Under the pieces are notes generated by a model. The model did not search any database, had not been told where the DNA came from, and saw only the letters and a program-made list of their open reading frames with translations. A stretch of DNA of 64,000 nucleotides from Corynebacterium tuberculostearicum SK141 (GTDB lineage: Bacteria > Actinomycetota > Actinomycetes > Mycobacteriales > Mycobacteriaceae): positions 91,951 through 155,950 of the forward strand of contig NZ_ACVP01000037.1 of assembly GCF_000175635.1 (NCBI RefSeq). The letters are read 5' to 3'. The position numbers and the translations under genes were made by a program. Shown here in pieces: positions 44,364 through 53,672 of this stretch (position 1 is its first letter; each line of letters opens with the position of its first letter).

Positions 44364-44561
44364 TTAGCGTTCGTCGCGGTCGTCATCATCCCATTCGTCG
44401 ACGTAGTCGGCGTATGGGTCATCCTCTTCATAATCGCGGGAGTCACCCTCTTGCTGTGCGGCGAGTTCCCGTTGCAGGGACTCGATATCCATCTCGGGTG
44501 AGTTGTACTTGAGCTGGCGTGCAACTTTGGTCTGCTTTGCCTTTGCGCGTCCGCGTCCCAT
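44364..44561 (-). CDS. DUF3073 small protein
   Basis: The 65-aa protein starts MGRGRAKAKQTKVARQLKY, the signature of DUF3073, and ends in a very acidic tail. ATG 44561 fits the family start with AAGGGGG 8 nt upstream; ATG 44567 is too close to that ribosome site. Widely conserved in actinobacteria; function unknown. Confidence 0.9.
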   Translation of the reverse strand: MGRGRAKAKQTKVARQLKYNSPEMDIESLQRELAAQQEGDSRDYEEDDPYADYVDEWDDDDRDER

Positions 44562-44701
44562 GTGCATGACCCCCTTGGGTTAGTAGGGCGCGCCAGGGAT
44601 TCTTGGGCGCCCCATCGACTTGTCTATTGAGTATCTTCCTGTAAGACACAATAGCCTGTGTGACGAAAAAATTCCGCACCGCCCCCTAGCTAGTGGGAGA
44701 T

Positions 44702-45766
44702 CTAACGCCCGCGCAGCCGGTTTACCGCCTCGCGCCCAGCCTTGGGGCCCTCATCCTCGGGGATGGAGGAAGGATCGATAGACGCCGCGGTATCGCCCAC
44801 TTCTAGGGTGCCGGCGTCCAGCGCAGAGCGCTTCACTAGGCCGAGGGCGATGGGGCCGAAATCGCAGTCATCCACAATTGTGCCGATGCGGCCTACCTTA
44901 CGTCCGTTGAAAGTAATGTCATCGCCCACATTTGGCCGTTGTGGCGCGGAGCCGTCGAGGTGCAGCTGCACCAATAGACGAGGGGAGCGGCCCAGATTTT
45001 CTACGCGCGCCACCGTTTCCTGGCCGCGGTAGCAGCCCTTATTGAGGTGAACGTGGGCCGGGTTATCCACGCTGCGGCTGATCCACTGCGGCACCTCGTG
45101 GGGGATGGACTTATTATCCAGATCCGCTGCCAGCTCCGGCTCACGGGCGCGAACGCGCTCGGCGGTAAACGCCATGAGCCCCGCTAGCCGTGCACCGGAT
45201 TCCTCCAGGTGTTTCGTTGCCTCGACCAAGGATTCCCGCGGAACGCCAAGGTCAACGCGCTTGATTCCCGACCACTGGACCTGGCGGGAAAACTCCACCA
45301 TGGGGGGCAGCGAAACATCGGCCTCACCCAGGAGGGTGAGGATGGCGATATCTGCTTCCTCTACGGTGACCTCGGACCAGAAGACCATCATGGTGAGGAA
45401 CTTAAAGAGGGAGTCGAATTGCGCCGCGGGGACGTCGATAAGAAAGGCATCGTCGGTTCGCACGATATCCATGTGGTGGAGGATGTGGCCTTGGATGTCC
45501 AGGTCGAGGGCGCCGGCGGTGAAACCCACGGGGGCGTCGTCAAGCTTCTGTGAAAGCAGATTATTTAGAAACTCGGCGGCGTCCTTGCCGCTCACGCGAA
45601 TGACGCGGCGCTGGGAGCGGTCAATGACGATGGTGCCGCCATCGGCGGCCCGTTGCTCGCCCAGCGGATTGCCATAGTGCCAGGCCACGCCCTGGGCATC
45701 GAGTACGGTCGCGTCCTGGTGCTCCGCGGCACCGGCGCGCTGCAGAAGAGGCGAAGAATAACTCAC
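44702..45766 (-). CDS. ygfZ: folate-binding protein YgfZ
   Basis: The 354-aa GcvT-like protein has the YgfZ motif HLNKGCYRGQETVARV with its conserved Cys, and a C-terminal barrel (FNGRKVGRIGT). YgfZ supports repair or assembly of certain iron-sulfur enzymes using tetrahydrofolate. GTG 45766 is preceded by TACCAT 8 nt upstream on the minus strand. It is divergent from pabC across a 30-nt gap. Confidence 0.9.
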   Translation of the reverse strand: MSYSSPLLQRAGAAEHQDATVLDAQGVAWHYGNPLGEQRAADGGTIVIDRSQRRVIRVSGKDAAEFLNNLLSQKLDDAPVGFTAGALDLDIQGHILHHMDIVRTDDAFLIDVPAAQFDSLFKFLTMMVFWSEVTVEEADIAILTLLGEADVSLPPMVEFSRQVQWSGIKRVDLGVPRESLVEATKHLEESGARLAGLMAFTAERVRAREPELAADLDNKSIPHEVPQWISRSVDNPAHVHLNKGCYRGQETVARVENLGRSPRLLVQLHLDGSAPQRPNVGDDITFNGRKVGRIGTIVDDCDFGPIALGLVKRSALDAGTLEVGDTAASIDPSSIPEDEGPKAGREAVNRLRGR

Positions 45767-45796
45767 AACTACCGATGGTAGGGCATAATCAAAAGT

Positions 45797-46660
45797 ATGA
45801 AGTTTTCGCCGCGAAAAGAGCCGGTCATCTACGTTGTGGAGCCCTTTGGAGGGTCGGTACGCAGGCACATGCCCGCGCTGCCTCTTATCTACGCAGATGA
45901 TGCCGCGGTCACCCGCGGCGATGGCATCTTTGAATCCCTGCTCGTGCGCGGAGGCAAAGCCGCTAACCTGCAGCGCCACGCGCAGCGCTTCTGCGATTCA
46001 GCTCGCACGATGAACCTGCCAGAGCCGCCCATGGACAAGTGGGAAGAAGCCACCCGGCTCGCCATCGCGGACTTCTGCGGGGACGAGCAAGGCGATGCTA
46101 AATGCACGTGGACCTATACCCGCGGGCGCGCTTCTACGGGGCGGCCGAGCGCGTGGGTTGTGGTGCAGCCGATTGAGGAGAAGGTGCTAGAGCAGCGCGC
46201 CCACGGCGTCGCCGTCATGACAAGCCCCCGCCTGTGGCACGTAGCGGAGGAATTGCCCGCCAAGACGCTCAATTACGCGGCCACCATGGCGATGCTGCGC
46301 ATGGCGCGGGAGAAGGGCTTTGAGGATCTCATCCTCACCGATCCGGACACCGGAGAAATTCTCGAGGGCGCCACCTCTACCGTGGTGGCCGTCAAGGGCG
46401 AGAAACTGCGCACCGCGGCCGGGCGCGGGATCCTGCCCGGCACCACGCAAGCGGCGCTCTTCGCCCATGCCAAAGAGAAAGGCTATCGCTGCAAGGCCAA
46501 GCCGCTGACCGTGGAATATCTGGAAAAGGCGGACTCGGTGTGGTTGGTGTCCTCGGTGCGCGTTGCCGCGCGCGTTACCCGGCTCAATGACAAAAAATTA
46601 AAGGCCCCGGACAACGTGGACGTCATCCGAGACCTTATTGATGCAGCGCTTGGGGCTTAG
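45797..46660 (+). CDS. pabC: aminodeoxychorismate lyase (class IV aminotransferase)
   Basis: The 287-aa PLP enzyme has DDAAVTRGDGIFESLLVRGGK at the N-terminus, the PLP lysine in AKTLNYAATM (near 157) and EGATSTVVAVKG, as in PabC. It would release pyruvate to give p-aminobenzoate for folate. CATAAT (45784-45789) ends 7 nt before ATG 45797. Pairing with folate-binding YgfZ is sensible. A D-amino-acid transaminase activity cannot be excluded. Its stop overlaps the convergent gene by 4 nt (TTAG). Confidence 0.85.
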   Translation: MKFSPRKEPVIYVVEPFGGSVRRHMPALPLIYADDAAVTRGDGIFESLLVRGGKAANLQRHAQRFCDSARTMNLPEPPMDKWEEATRLAIADFCGDEQGDAKCTWTYTRGRASTGRPSAWVVVQPIEEKVLEQRAHGVAVMTSPRLWHVAEELPAKTLNYAATMAMLRMAREKGFEDLILTDPDTGEILEGATSTVVAVKGEKLRTAAGRGILPGTTQAALFAHAKEKGYRCKAKPLTVEYLEKADSVWLVSSVRVAARVTRLNDKKLKAPDNVDVIRDLIDAALGA

Positions 46661-47352
46661 CCGGCGATGCGGGTGAGCTCCGCGGACATGTAGGGGCGCA
46701 TCTCGCCATCAACCATGCGCTCGTCTACCCAGCCCAGGTTGTTATTGGGCATGAGGCCGTACATGCGCTTGCCTGGGCCCAAGTTCTTCGGGCCGGTTTC
46801 CGTAACCATGGTGGAGGCGGATTCCAGCTGCCATGCGCGGTCATTGAAGGGTTCGCCGTAGAAGATTTCCACGATGCCGGTAGAAGAGGTGTAGGTGACC
46901 TCGATTTCATCCTTTTCCGAGATGCGCCAGAAGCCGGTCTCGCGCACGGACGGGCCTTCCGGCTTGCCTTCGGTATCGATCTTCCAGGTACGGGAGCTAA
47001 AGGTCAGGTAATTCTCGCCGTCGTGGGCGATGACCAACTGCTGGCCAAAGGTGTACTCCTGGCCCTTCGTATCGTGGGCCTGGCCCTCACCCTGCCAGAC
47101 GCCCACAAGGGGGAGTAGGCCCAGCAGGCCGTCGTGCAGCGATGGGCCCTGGCGCAGGTTCGCGGTATCGTCCGGTACCGGGGTATCGCCCAGCTCGAGA
47201 GCGGGGATATTGCGGCTAGCGGCGTCCTTCCACTGCTCGGCAGCCTGGTTCACGGCATCGTTGCCATTGAGTTTTCCTGGATCGTTTTCCGGGTGGGAAG
47301 CCGCGGTGGTCTCGATGTTTTCAGGGGTGGTTTCATTATTATTTTCGCTCAT
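46657..47352 (-). CDS. nitrobindin-like heme-binding beta-barrel protein
   Basis: The 231-aa protein has a disordered acidic N-terminus (about 60 residues) and a FABP-like barrel: LLPLVGVWQGEGQAHD, FGQQLVIAHDGENYL, RETGFWRI and a C-terminal MRPYMSAELTRI. The GxWxGxG motif at the start marks nitrobindins, which bind heme and isomerise peroxynitrite. A TAGGCT box ends 8 nt before ATG 47352. Confidence 0.85.
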   Translation of the reverse strand: MSENNNETTPENIETTAASHPENDPGKLNGNDAVNQAAEQWKDAASRNIPALELGDTPVPDDTANLRQGPSLHDGLLGLLPLVGVWQGEGQAHDTKGQEYTFGQQLVIAHDGENYLTFSSRTWKIDTEGKPEGPSVRETGFWRISEKDEIEVTYTSSTGIVEIFYGEPFNDRAWQLESASTMVTETGPKNLGPGKRMYGLMPNNNLGWVDERMVDGEMRPYMSAELTRIAG

Positions 47353-47405
47353 GGGCGTCCAGCCTAGTCGTGCACCCGCCTTTTTAACTACTAGACTTGG
47401 ACCTC

Positions 47406-48443
47406 GTGCACGCATTGATGATCTCGAATCCAAACTCGACCTCACAAACCAACGCCCTCTTCCGCCAAATCGTTCCCTGCCTACAAGCGGTAGAGGGCCT
47501 GCACCTCAAGGTGAAATTTACGCATTACCCTGGCCACGCCGAAGAGATGGTCAAGGGAATGACCAGGGATGATTACGACGTCATCATTGCTGTGGGAGGA
47601 GATGGAACCGTCAACGAGGTAGTCAACGGGCTCCTCGGCCCGGCGGATGAGCAGCGTCCCGATCCGCAGTCCATCCCGGCGCTGGCCGTAATTCCTACCG
47701 GCTCCGCCAATGTCTTTGTGCGCGCTCTAGGGTTCCCCAACACCCCAATGGAGGCCACCCATGTGCTGGCTCGCATGCTCGACCGGGATCTGCGCCGCAC
47801 CATCTACCTAGGAACGTGGAACGAGCGGTGGTTTGCCGTCAACGCCGGTTTTGGCTTAGACGCGGATGTCCTGGCCCGCGTGGATCGCGCTCGTGAGCAG
47901 GGATTTTCGGCAACTCCGCTGCGCTACCTCAATGTCGCCATTCGGGCCTGGAGCCGTGCGCGGAAAAAGCCACCGCATATCGCGGTAACGGCCGAATCCA
48001 GCAGCGGCGAGCAGCTGCACAAGGACGATGTGCCACTGCTGTTTACCTCCAATACCAACCCGTGGACCTTCCTAGGCCCGCTGCCGGTAGTAACTAATCC
48101 GCGCAATTCCTTTGACGAGGGCCTTGCCCTCTTTGGGCTGGAGGAGTTTAGCGGTCTCGGCGGCGTTGTCGGCCTGCTGCACCTCTTCGGCGCCGATAAG
48201 CGCGGATGGCTCAATAAGCTCACCAAAGAAAAGACGGTGGCCTTCGACGACGCCATGCGGGTAGAGCTAGTCTGCCGCGAACCGCAGCGCTTCCAAGCCG
48301 ATGGAGAATCGGAGGGGCGCTTTGACGCGGTTACCTTGGCCTCCGTGAAGGATGCCATCGAGGTATTCGCCCCGCAGGATAGGCGGGAGGTCCATCAGCG
48401 CACGATGAAGGAAGTTCTCCGGGACTTTATTCGCCTGCGCTAG
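47406..48443 (+). CDS. diacylglycerol kinase-family lipid kinase
   Basis: The 345-aa protein has the DAGK catalytic fold: LMISNPNSTSQTN, the glycine-rich AVGGDGTVNEVVNGLL and PTGSANVFVRALG. It phosphorylates diacylglycerol or a related lipid at the membrane. GTG 47406 is chosen because TAGACT (47392-47397) ends 8 nt upstream; TTG 47397 overlaps that box. It ends 17 nt inside the convergent DUF2993 gene. Confidence 0.88.
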   Translation: MHALMISNPNSTSQTNALFRQIVPCLQAVEGLHLKVKFTHYPGHAEEMVKGMTRDDYDVIIAVGGDGTVNEVVNGLLGPADEQRPDPQSIPALAVIPTGSANVFVRALGFPNTPMEATHVLARMLDRDLRRTIYLGTWNERWFAVNAGFGLDADVLARVDRAREQGFSATPLRYLNVAIRAWSRARKKPPHIAVTAESSSGEQLHKDDVPLLFTSNTNPWTFLGPLPVVTNPRNSFDEGLALFGLEEFSGLGGVVGLLHLFGADKRGWLNKLTKEKTVAFDDAMRVELVCREPQRFQADGESEGRFDAVTLASVKDAIEVFAPQDRREVHQRTMKEVLRDFIRLR

Positions 48444-49254
48444 TCTGCGGCGCGGGGCCGACGCGGTGCTTGGTGTCGGCGGCCTTCTTTTCTGCCTCTT
48501 CCACGGCCTTTTGCTCCGAGCCTTCAATCTCTAGCGGGGAGAGCTGGGCCAGCTGCACCTTAATATTGCGGCGCTGTACCTCGAAGGAAATGGTGCCTCC
48601 CTGCATCTTTACCGCGGTCGCTTGGGCCGGAAGCGGTAACTGGCGGGTGTCGAAGTTGAGGGAAAAGGCCTTTTGTAGGCGCTCATCGTCCGTGTCATAG
48701 ACCTGCATGCGAAACTCCGGACCAACCAGGCGGAGGGTGACCTTGGCGGTGGACTTGTGGGCGTCGCCAGGCAGGGTGCCCGTTAGCTCTGCTTCTGCAG
48801 AGGTGCCACCGGAGGGGGAAATATCGTCGGGGTTAGCAATCGAGAGATCGGTAATTCCCAATAGGCGGCCCAGGGCCACACCATCCAAGGAAATGCCGCG
48901 CGAGTAGGTGGAGACGGGCGCGCCCTCAATATCGCCGTTCATGACCTGCTCTGGGGTGACGGTGATATCGCGCAGCACGGTCGAAGCGTTGACCATGCCC
49001 AGCTTGGGCACCTCCACGTCCAGCGCCTTGACCTCGAGATAAGGAATTTCCTTCGAGGCCGCCGCCCACACGTAGGGGGTGCCGCCGATGAAAACATCCG
49101 GCGTATTATCCAGCCGCGAATTGGCTTTCACGGCTTGCGCTACTTTGTGTTCCGTGTGCATAGCCACACAGGCGTCCGCCACCCAGGCCGCAATGAGCAC
49201 GCACACCACGAGGAGGACGTGCACGATGCGCCGGTCAATCTTTAGAACACTCAC
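48427..49254 (-). CDS. DUF2993/LmeA-like membrane-anchored protein
   Basis: The 275-aa protein has an N-terminal TM/signal anchor (VHVLLVVCVLIAAWVADACVA) and an extracytoplasmic domain with DVFIGGTPYVWAAASKEIPYLEVKAL, typical of DUF2993. The mycobacterial member LmeA acts in lipomannan elongation. The last 30 residues are charged. GTG 49254 and the divergent mshD start share a 33-nt gap with a -10 box on each strand. Confidence 0.8.
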   Translation of the reverse strand: MSVLKIDRRIVHVLLVVCVLIAAWVADACVAMHTEHKVAQAVKANSRLDNTPDVFIGGTPYVWAAASKEIPYLEVKALDVEVPKLGMVNASTVLRDITVTPEQVMNGDIEGAPVSTYSRGISLDGVALGRLLGITDLSIANPDDISPSGGTSAEAELTGTLPGDAHKSTAKVTLRLVGPEFRMQVYDTDDERLQKAFSLNFDTRQLPLPAQATAVKMQGGTISFEVQRRNIKVQLAQLSPLEIEGSEQKAVEEAEKKAADTKHRVGPAPQTSAGE

Positions 49255-49287
49255 CCTTTCATTCTTACCCTACGTATTCTGGGGCCT

Positions 49288-50205
49288 ATGACTAGCAATG
49301 CCTTTAAGATTACGGAAGAAAAACTGCCGGACGCCGCGGAGCTGGCTCGCCGCGTAAAAGCGCTGGCTGAGCAGGCCGAACGCCAGGATGGGATGGCGCC
49401 ACTGTCGGAGCAATTCCTCAACGGTCTTAGCGATTCCCGCCTGGAGCACCGCCACCTGGTGGCCTGGGTAGGGGAGGAGCCGTGCGGCGTAGCCGGTCTG
49501 GAGGGCTCTACCGCCGAGCTATTTATTGCCCCCGATTACCGCGGGCAGGGTTATGGTGCCGCGCTTTACGACGCCGCCGCTAAGACCCCCAACCTTCACA
49601 CCTGGGCCCACGGGAACCTGCCGGCGGCACAGGCGCTTGCGCACTCCCGTGACCTGCAGGTCACCCGCAAGCTGGTGGTCATGGGTATCGGGGGCGAAGG
49701 GCTCGCAGCGGCCGCCCGCCCCGAAGTCTTGCCACTGACCGCCCTGAATTACACCGAGGCGGTGGATAAGTGGGGCAAGGACTTTGTGGAAGAGCAGTGG
49801 CTCAAGGTCAATAACGAGGCCTTTTCCTGGCATCCCGAACAAGGCGGCTGGGATCTTGATCGCCTGCACCGCGGCATGGAGGCAGACTGGTTCGACCCCG
49901 CAGACCTGCTTTTCCTGTGGGATACGGCGGATGAGCCGGCACTTGCCGGCTTCCACTGGACCAAGTGGCATGCGGAGGAAACTCCGGGCTTCGGTGAGGT
50001 CTACGTGGTGGGCTTGGCGGAAGACTACCGCGGTAAGAAGTTGGGCGGTCCGCTGCTGCAAATTGGCCTGCGCCGCATGGTGGAAAAGGGCGCTCAGCGG
50101 GTAATTCTTTATGTAGAAGCGGATAATGATCCGGCGTTGAAGGCGTATGAACGCCTAGGCTTTGAGGTTGATGAAGAACACGTCGTTTGGGGCGTGTGTG
50201 ACTAA
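49288..50205 (+). CDS. mshD: mycothiol synthase
   Basis: The 305-aa protein has two GNAT domains with acetyl-CoA loops YRGQGYGAALY (about 86-96) and YRGKKLGGPLLQIG (about 249-262). It acetylates Cys-GlcN-Ins, the last step of mycothiol, the main thiol of actinobacteria. TATTCT (49275-49280) ends 7 nt before ATG 49288. Location before pstS matches C. glutamicum. Confidence 0.94.
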   Translation: MTSNAFKITEEKLPDAAELARRVKALAEQAERQDGMAPLSEQFLNGLSDSRLEHRHLVAWVGEEPCGVAGLEGSTAELFIAPDYRGQGYGAALYDAAAKTPNLHTWAHGNLPAAQALAHSRDLQVTRKLVVMGIGGEGLAAAARPEVLPLTALNYTEAVDKWGKDFVEEQWLKVNNEAFSWHPEQGGWDLDRLHRGMEADWFDPADLLFLWDTADEPALAGFHWTKWHAEETPGFGEVYVVGLAEDYRGKKLGGPLLQIGLRRMVEKGAQRVILYVEADNDPALKAYERLGFEVDEEHVVWGVCD

Positions 50206-50419
50206 CGTCATGGGGTACACGACGTTTGTTCACCCAGTGTTTACCTCTTGGCACCCTTTTGGTCAGATCCTGCGGATAGCTTTACACCCTGTGAGTTAAC
50301 CGCACCTGTGCGCCTGCATCTCGCCCCAGAAGGCAGAGCGGGATGCAGGAAGTATCTCTCTAGGAGATGCGGTTTCCTCGGACAATCAATCTCTGATCTG
50401 CACCGGAAAGGGTTTTCCC
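50206..50419 (+). promoter_or_regulatory. pstS upstream region with PHO box
   Basis: GTTCACC (50228-50234), 4 nt, GTTTACC (50239-50245) form an 11-bp direct repeat of the actinobacterial PHO-box type; a weaker third unit may be GGCACCC at 50250. Further TTACACC/TTAACC words lie at 50282-50300. The region has no gene and should bind phosphorylated PhoR. Confidence 0.7.
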
Positions 50420-51523
50420 GTGATTCGCAACTTCAAGCGCACTGCCGCAATCTTCGGCATCGTAGCCGCAACCTCTACCGCTCTCGTAGCTTGCTCTGAG
50501 GAGTCTGGCTCCTCCTCCGATTCCGCTGGCGGCGAGGACGTCTCCGGCGAGCTCGTCGGCGACGGCGCATCCTCCCAGCAGAACGCAATGTCCTACTTCC
50601 AGACCGCGTTCTCCGAGGATCACCCAGACGCTTCCCTGTCCTACAACGCTTCCGGTTCCGGCGCCGGCGTTGAGGCCTTCACCAATGGCCAGGCTGACTT
50701 CGCTGGTTCTGACTCCGCTCTGAAGGAAGACGAGGGCGAGGTCGAGGCTGCCGCTAAGCGTTGCGATGGCAACGAGGCATGGCACCTGCCAACCACCATC
50801 GGTCCGGTTGCAATTGCCTACAACCTGGGTGACACCGAGATCAACCTCTCCACTGAGACCCTGGGCAAGATCTTCAAGGGCGAAATCAAGAAGTGGAACG
50901 ACAAGGCCATCGCTGCTGACAACGAGGGCACCGACCTGCCGGACAAGGACATCACCGTCATCTTCCGTTCTGACGAGTCCGGTACCTCCGCAAACTTCCA
51001 GAAGTTCCTGAAGGCCGCTACCGGTGACTGGGACTCCGAGGGCAAGCAGTTCCCAGACGCTGTTGGTGAGGGTGCTAACGGCTCCTCCGGCGTTGCTGAC
51101 CAGGTTGCAAGCATCGATGGTGCTATCACCTACGTCGAGGCCGGCTTCGCAGACCAGAAGGAAGGCGACGGCGTCAAGAAGGCCAAGATCGACTTCGGCC
51201 ACGGCCCGGTTGAGCTGTCCACCGAGTCCGTCAACAAGGCTCTGGAGAACCTGGAATTCAAGGAGACCGACTCCGAGCACAACATGGTTGTTGACTCCGA
51301 GGCACTGTTCTCCTCCGACAACGAGGGTGCATACCCGCTCATCCTGACCACCTACAACATCGTCTGCTCCAAGGGCTACGATGAGGAGACCTCCAAGCTG
51401 GTCAAGTCCTTCTTCACCACCGTCCTGGATCACCAGGATGACCAGCTGGCTGAGCAGGGCTTCATCCCAGTTGAGGGTGCTCACCTGGACAAGCTGAAGG
51501 CTGCTGTTGACGCTCTGCAGTAA
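50420..51523 (+). CDS. pstS: phosphate ABC transporter substrate-binding lipoprotein
   Basis: The 367-aa lipoprotein (lipobox LVAC at about 26-29) binds phosphate outside the membrane. It shows GDGASSQQNAM, SGSGAGVEAFTNGQADFAGSD and FRSDESGTSANF, the phosphate-binding loops of PstS. GTG 50420 follows AAAGGG. The codon use is strongly biased, as for highly expressed genes. It heads pstSCAB. Confidence 0.96.
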   Translation: MIRNFKRTAAIFGIVAATSTALVACSEESGSSSDSAGGEDVSGELVGDGASSQQNAMSYFQTAFSEDHPDASLSYNASGSGAGVEAFTNGQADFAGSDSALKEDEGEVEAAAKRCDGNEAWHLPTTIGPVAIAYNLGDTEINLSTETLGKIFKGEIKKWNDKAIAADNEGTDLPDKDITVIFRSDESGTSANFQKFLKAATGDWDSEGKQFPDAVGEGANGSSGVADQVASIDGAITYVEAGFADQKEGDGVKKAKIDFGHGPVELSTESVNKALENLEFKETDSEHNMVVDSEALFSSDNEGAYPLILTTYNIVCSKGYDEETSKLVKSFFTTVLDHQDDQLAEQGFIPVEGAHLDKLKAAVDALQ

Positions 51524-51644
51524 GCGCTAAAGCTGTAAAAGCTTAATACCTCCCGCCCCCACTGCCGCACACGATTCGCGCTTTGGGGGCGCAGGTATGT
51601 AACGATATTTTCCATTTTTAACGCTGAAAAGGATTAACAGTCTC

Positions 51645-52691
51645 ATGGCAGACAATAATCTCACCACGGCTCCAGAGCAGACGGATGCAAACGCCACCTC
51701 TGCCGAGCGAGTCTCCAACAGCGGACACGACGAGGTAGCTACCACCAGCTCCAGTAGCGGCGTCAAGCGCCCGGGTGACCGCGTCTTCGAATTCCTGTCC
51801 ACTGCTTCGGCAACCCTCATCACCGTTATGATTGCCGCCATTGCCGCCTTCCTGCTGTGGCGTGCGGTTCCCGCCCTAGGCGTTAACGACGGCGGCATCA
51901 TGGGCTTCTTCACCTACGGCGGCCGCTGGGAGACCACCGATACCTCCGCGATGAAGTTCGGTATCCCGACCATGTTCGGTACCACCGTTCTCATCTCCGT
52001 CTTCGCCCTCCTGCTGGCTATGCCGGTGGCCCTAGCCATCGCCATCTTCCTGTCCAACTACGCGCCTGCCCGCTTGGTTAAGCCGCTCGGCTTCCTCGTG
52101 GACATGCTCGCTGCAGTTCCGTCCATCGTCTACGGCCTGTGGGGTTGGCAGGTTCTTGGCCCGGCACTGTCCGGTTTCTACTCCTGGATGGAATCCTGGG
52201 CGGGTGGATTCTTCCTGTTCCACGTCTTCGATAACTCGCCGTCGTTTGCAACCGGCCGCAACCTGTTTACCGGTGGCATCGTGCTTGCCGTGATGATTCT
52301 GCCGATCATCGCCGCTACCGCGCGCGAGGTCTTCGTGCAGACCCCTCCGGGCCAGGTGGAATCCGCCCTGGCTCTGGGCGCTACCCGCTGGGAAGTTATC
52401 CGCATGACCGTTCTGCCGTTCGGTATGTCCGGCTACATCGCCGGCTCCATGCTCGGCCTGGGCCGTGCACTGGGTGAGACCATGGCGCTCTACATGGTTG
52501 TCTCCCCGCTGATTGACTTCCGCTTCTCGCTTTTCGACGGCGGCACGACCTTCGCCACGGCCATCGCCCTGGCATCTGCCGAGTTCGGTAACGAGATGCG
52601 CGCTGGTGCCTACATCGCCGCCGGCCTCATGCTGTTCTTGCTGACCTTCGTGGTCAACGCCATTGCCCGCGCCATCGTGAAGAATAAGTAA
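51645..52691 (+). CDS. pstC: phosphate ABC transporter permease PstC
   Basis: The 348-aa permease has a 45-residue hydrophilic N-terminus, six TM segments and the EAA loop (ALALGATRWEVIRMTVLPFGMSG). It forms the channel with PstA. AAAGGAT is upstream of ATG 51645; pstA follows after 14 nt. Confidence 0.96.
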   Translation: MADNNLTTAPEQTDANATSAERVSNSGHDEVATTSSSSGVKRPGDRVFEFLSTASATLITVMIAAIAAFLLWRAVPALGVNDGGIMGFFTYGGRWETTDTSAMKFGIPTMFGTTVLISVFALLLAMPVALAIAIFLSNYAPARLVKPLGFLVDMLAAVPSIVYGLWGWQVLGPALSGFYSWMESWAGGFFLFHVFDNSPSFATGRNLFTGGIVLAVMILPIIAATAREVFVQTPPGQVESALALGATRWEVIRMTVLPFGMSGYIAGSMLGLGRALGETMALYMVVSPLIDFRFSLFDGGTTFATAIALASAEFGNEMRAGAYIAAGLMLFLLTFVVNAIARAIVKNK

Positions 52692-52705
52692 GGAGGGGAG
52701 GATCA

Positions 52706-53620
52706 ATGACTACGACTACTAATGCCAAGCCTGCCTCCCAAGGCGGCGCGACCTTCCTGGACATCTCCGGCTCCCGCAAGATGACCAATAACATCGCCAC
52801 CGCGGTGGTCTGGGGCGCAATGATTCTGGCCATGGTTCCGCTGGTGTGGGTTCTGTGGGAACTCATCGCCCGCGGCAGTGGCGTCATCCTCAACCCTGAG
52901 TGGTGGACCGCCTCCCAGCGCGGCATCATGAATAGCTCTGCCGGCGGCGGTGCCGCTCACGCCATCGTGGGTACCTTCGTCCAGACCATTCTGGCCTCCG
53001 TTATCTCTATCCCGATCGGCATCTTTACCGCCATCTACTTGGTGGAGTACTCCAAGGGCGGCTGGCTCGGCCGCATCACCACCTTCATGGTGGACATCCT
53101 GTCCGGTGTGCCTTCCATCGTTGCGGCCCTGTTCATCTTCGCCATGTGGATCACCCTGTTCGGCTTCGGCCGCTCCGGCTTCGCCGTGGCGCTGTCCCTG
53201 GTGCTGCTGATGATTCCGATTGTGGTGCGCAATACCGAAGAGATGCTGCGCGTGGTCCCCATGGATCTGCGTGAAGCGTCCTACGCACTCGGCGTTCCGA
53301 AGTGGAAGACCATCGCTCGCATCGTTCTGCCTACCGCACTGTCCGGCATCGTCACCGGTATCATGCTGGCGATTGCCCGCGTGATGGGTGAGTCCTCGCC
53401 GGTGCTGGTCTTGGTTGGTTCCTCTTCCGTCATCAACTGGGACGCCTTCAAGGGCTCGCAGTCTTCGCTCCCGCTGATGATGCTGGATATGTACAAGGCC
53501 GGCGCACAGCCAGCCGTACTGGACAAGCTCTGGGGAGCAGCGTTGACGCTGGTTATCCTCATCGCCGTCCTCAACATTGCGGCCCGCATCGTTTCCGCGA
53601 AGTTCTCGGTTAAGAAGTAA
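52706..53620 (+). CDS. pstA: phosphate ABC transporter permease PstA
   Basis: The 304-aa permease has six TM segments and the EAA loop (EASYALGVPKWKTIARIVLPTALSG). AGGAGGGGAGG is upstream of ATG 52706. It is the second channel subunit of Pst. Confidence 0.96.
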   Translation: MTTTTNAKPASQGGATFLDISGSRKMTNNIATAVVWGAMILAMVPLVWVLWELIARGSGVILNPEWWTASQRGIMNSSAGGGAAHAIVGTFVQTILASVISIPIGIFTAIYLVEYSKGGWLGRITTFMVDILSGVPSIVAALFIFAMWITLFGFGRSGFAVALSLVLLMIPIVVRNTEEMLRVVPMDLREASYALGVPKWKTIARIVLPTALSGIVTGIMLAIARVMGESSPVLVLVGSSSVINWDAFKGSQSSLPLMMLDMYKAGAQPAVLDKLWGAALTLVILIAVLNIAARIVSAKFSVKK

Positions 53621-53672
53621 ACGCCGTACCCACTCGATTCCGCCATACACTTGCTAGAGGAGAAACTCCCAA

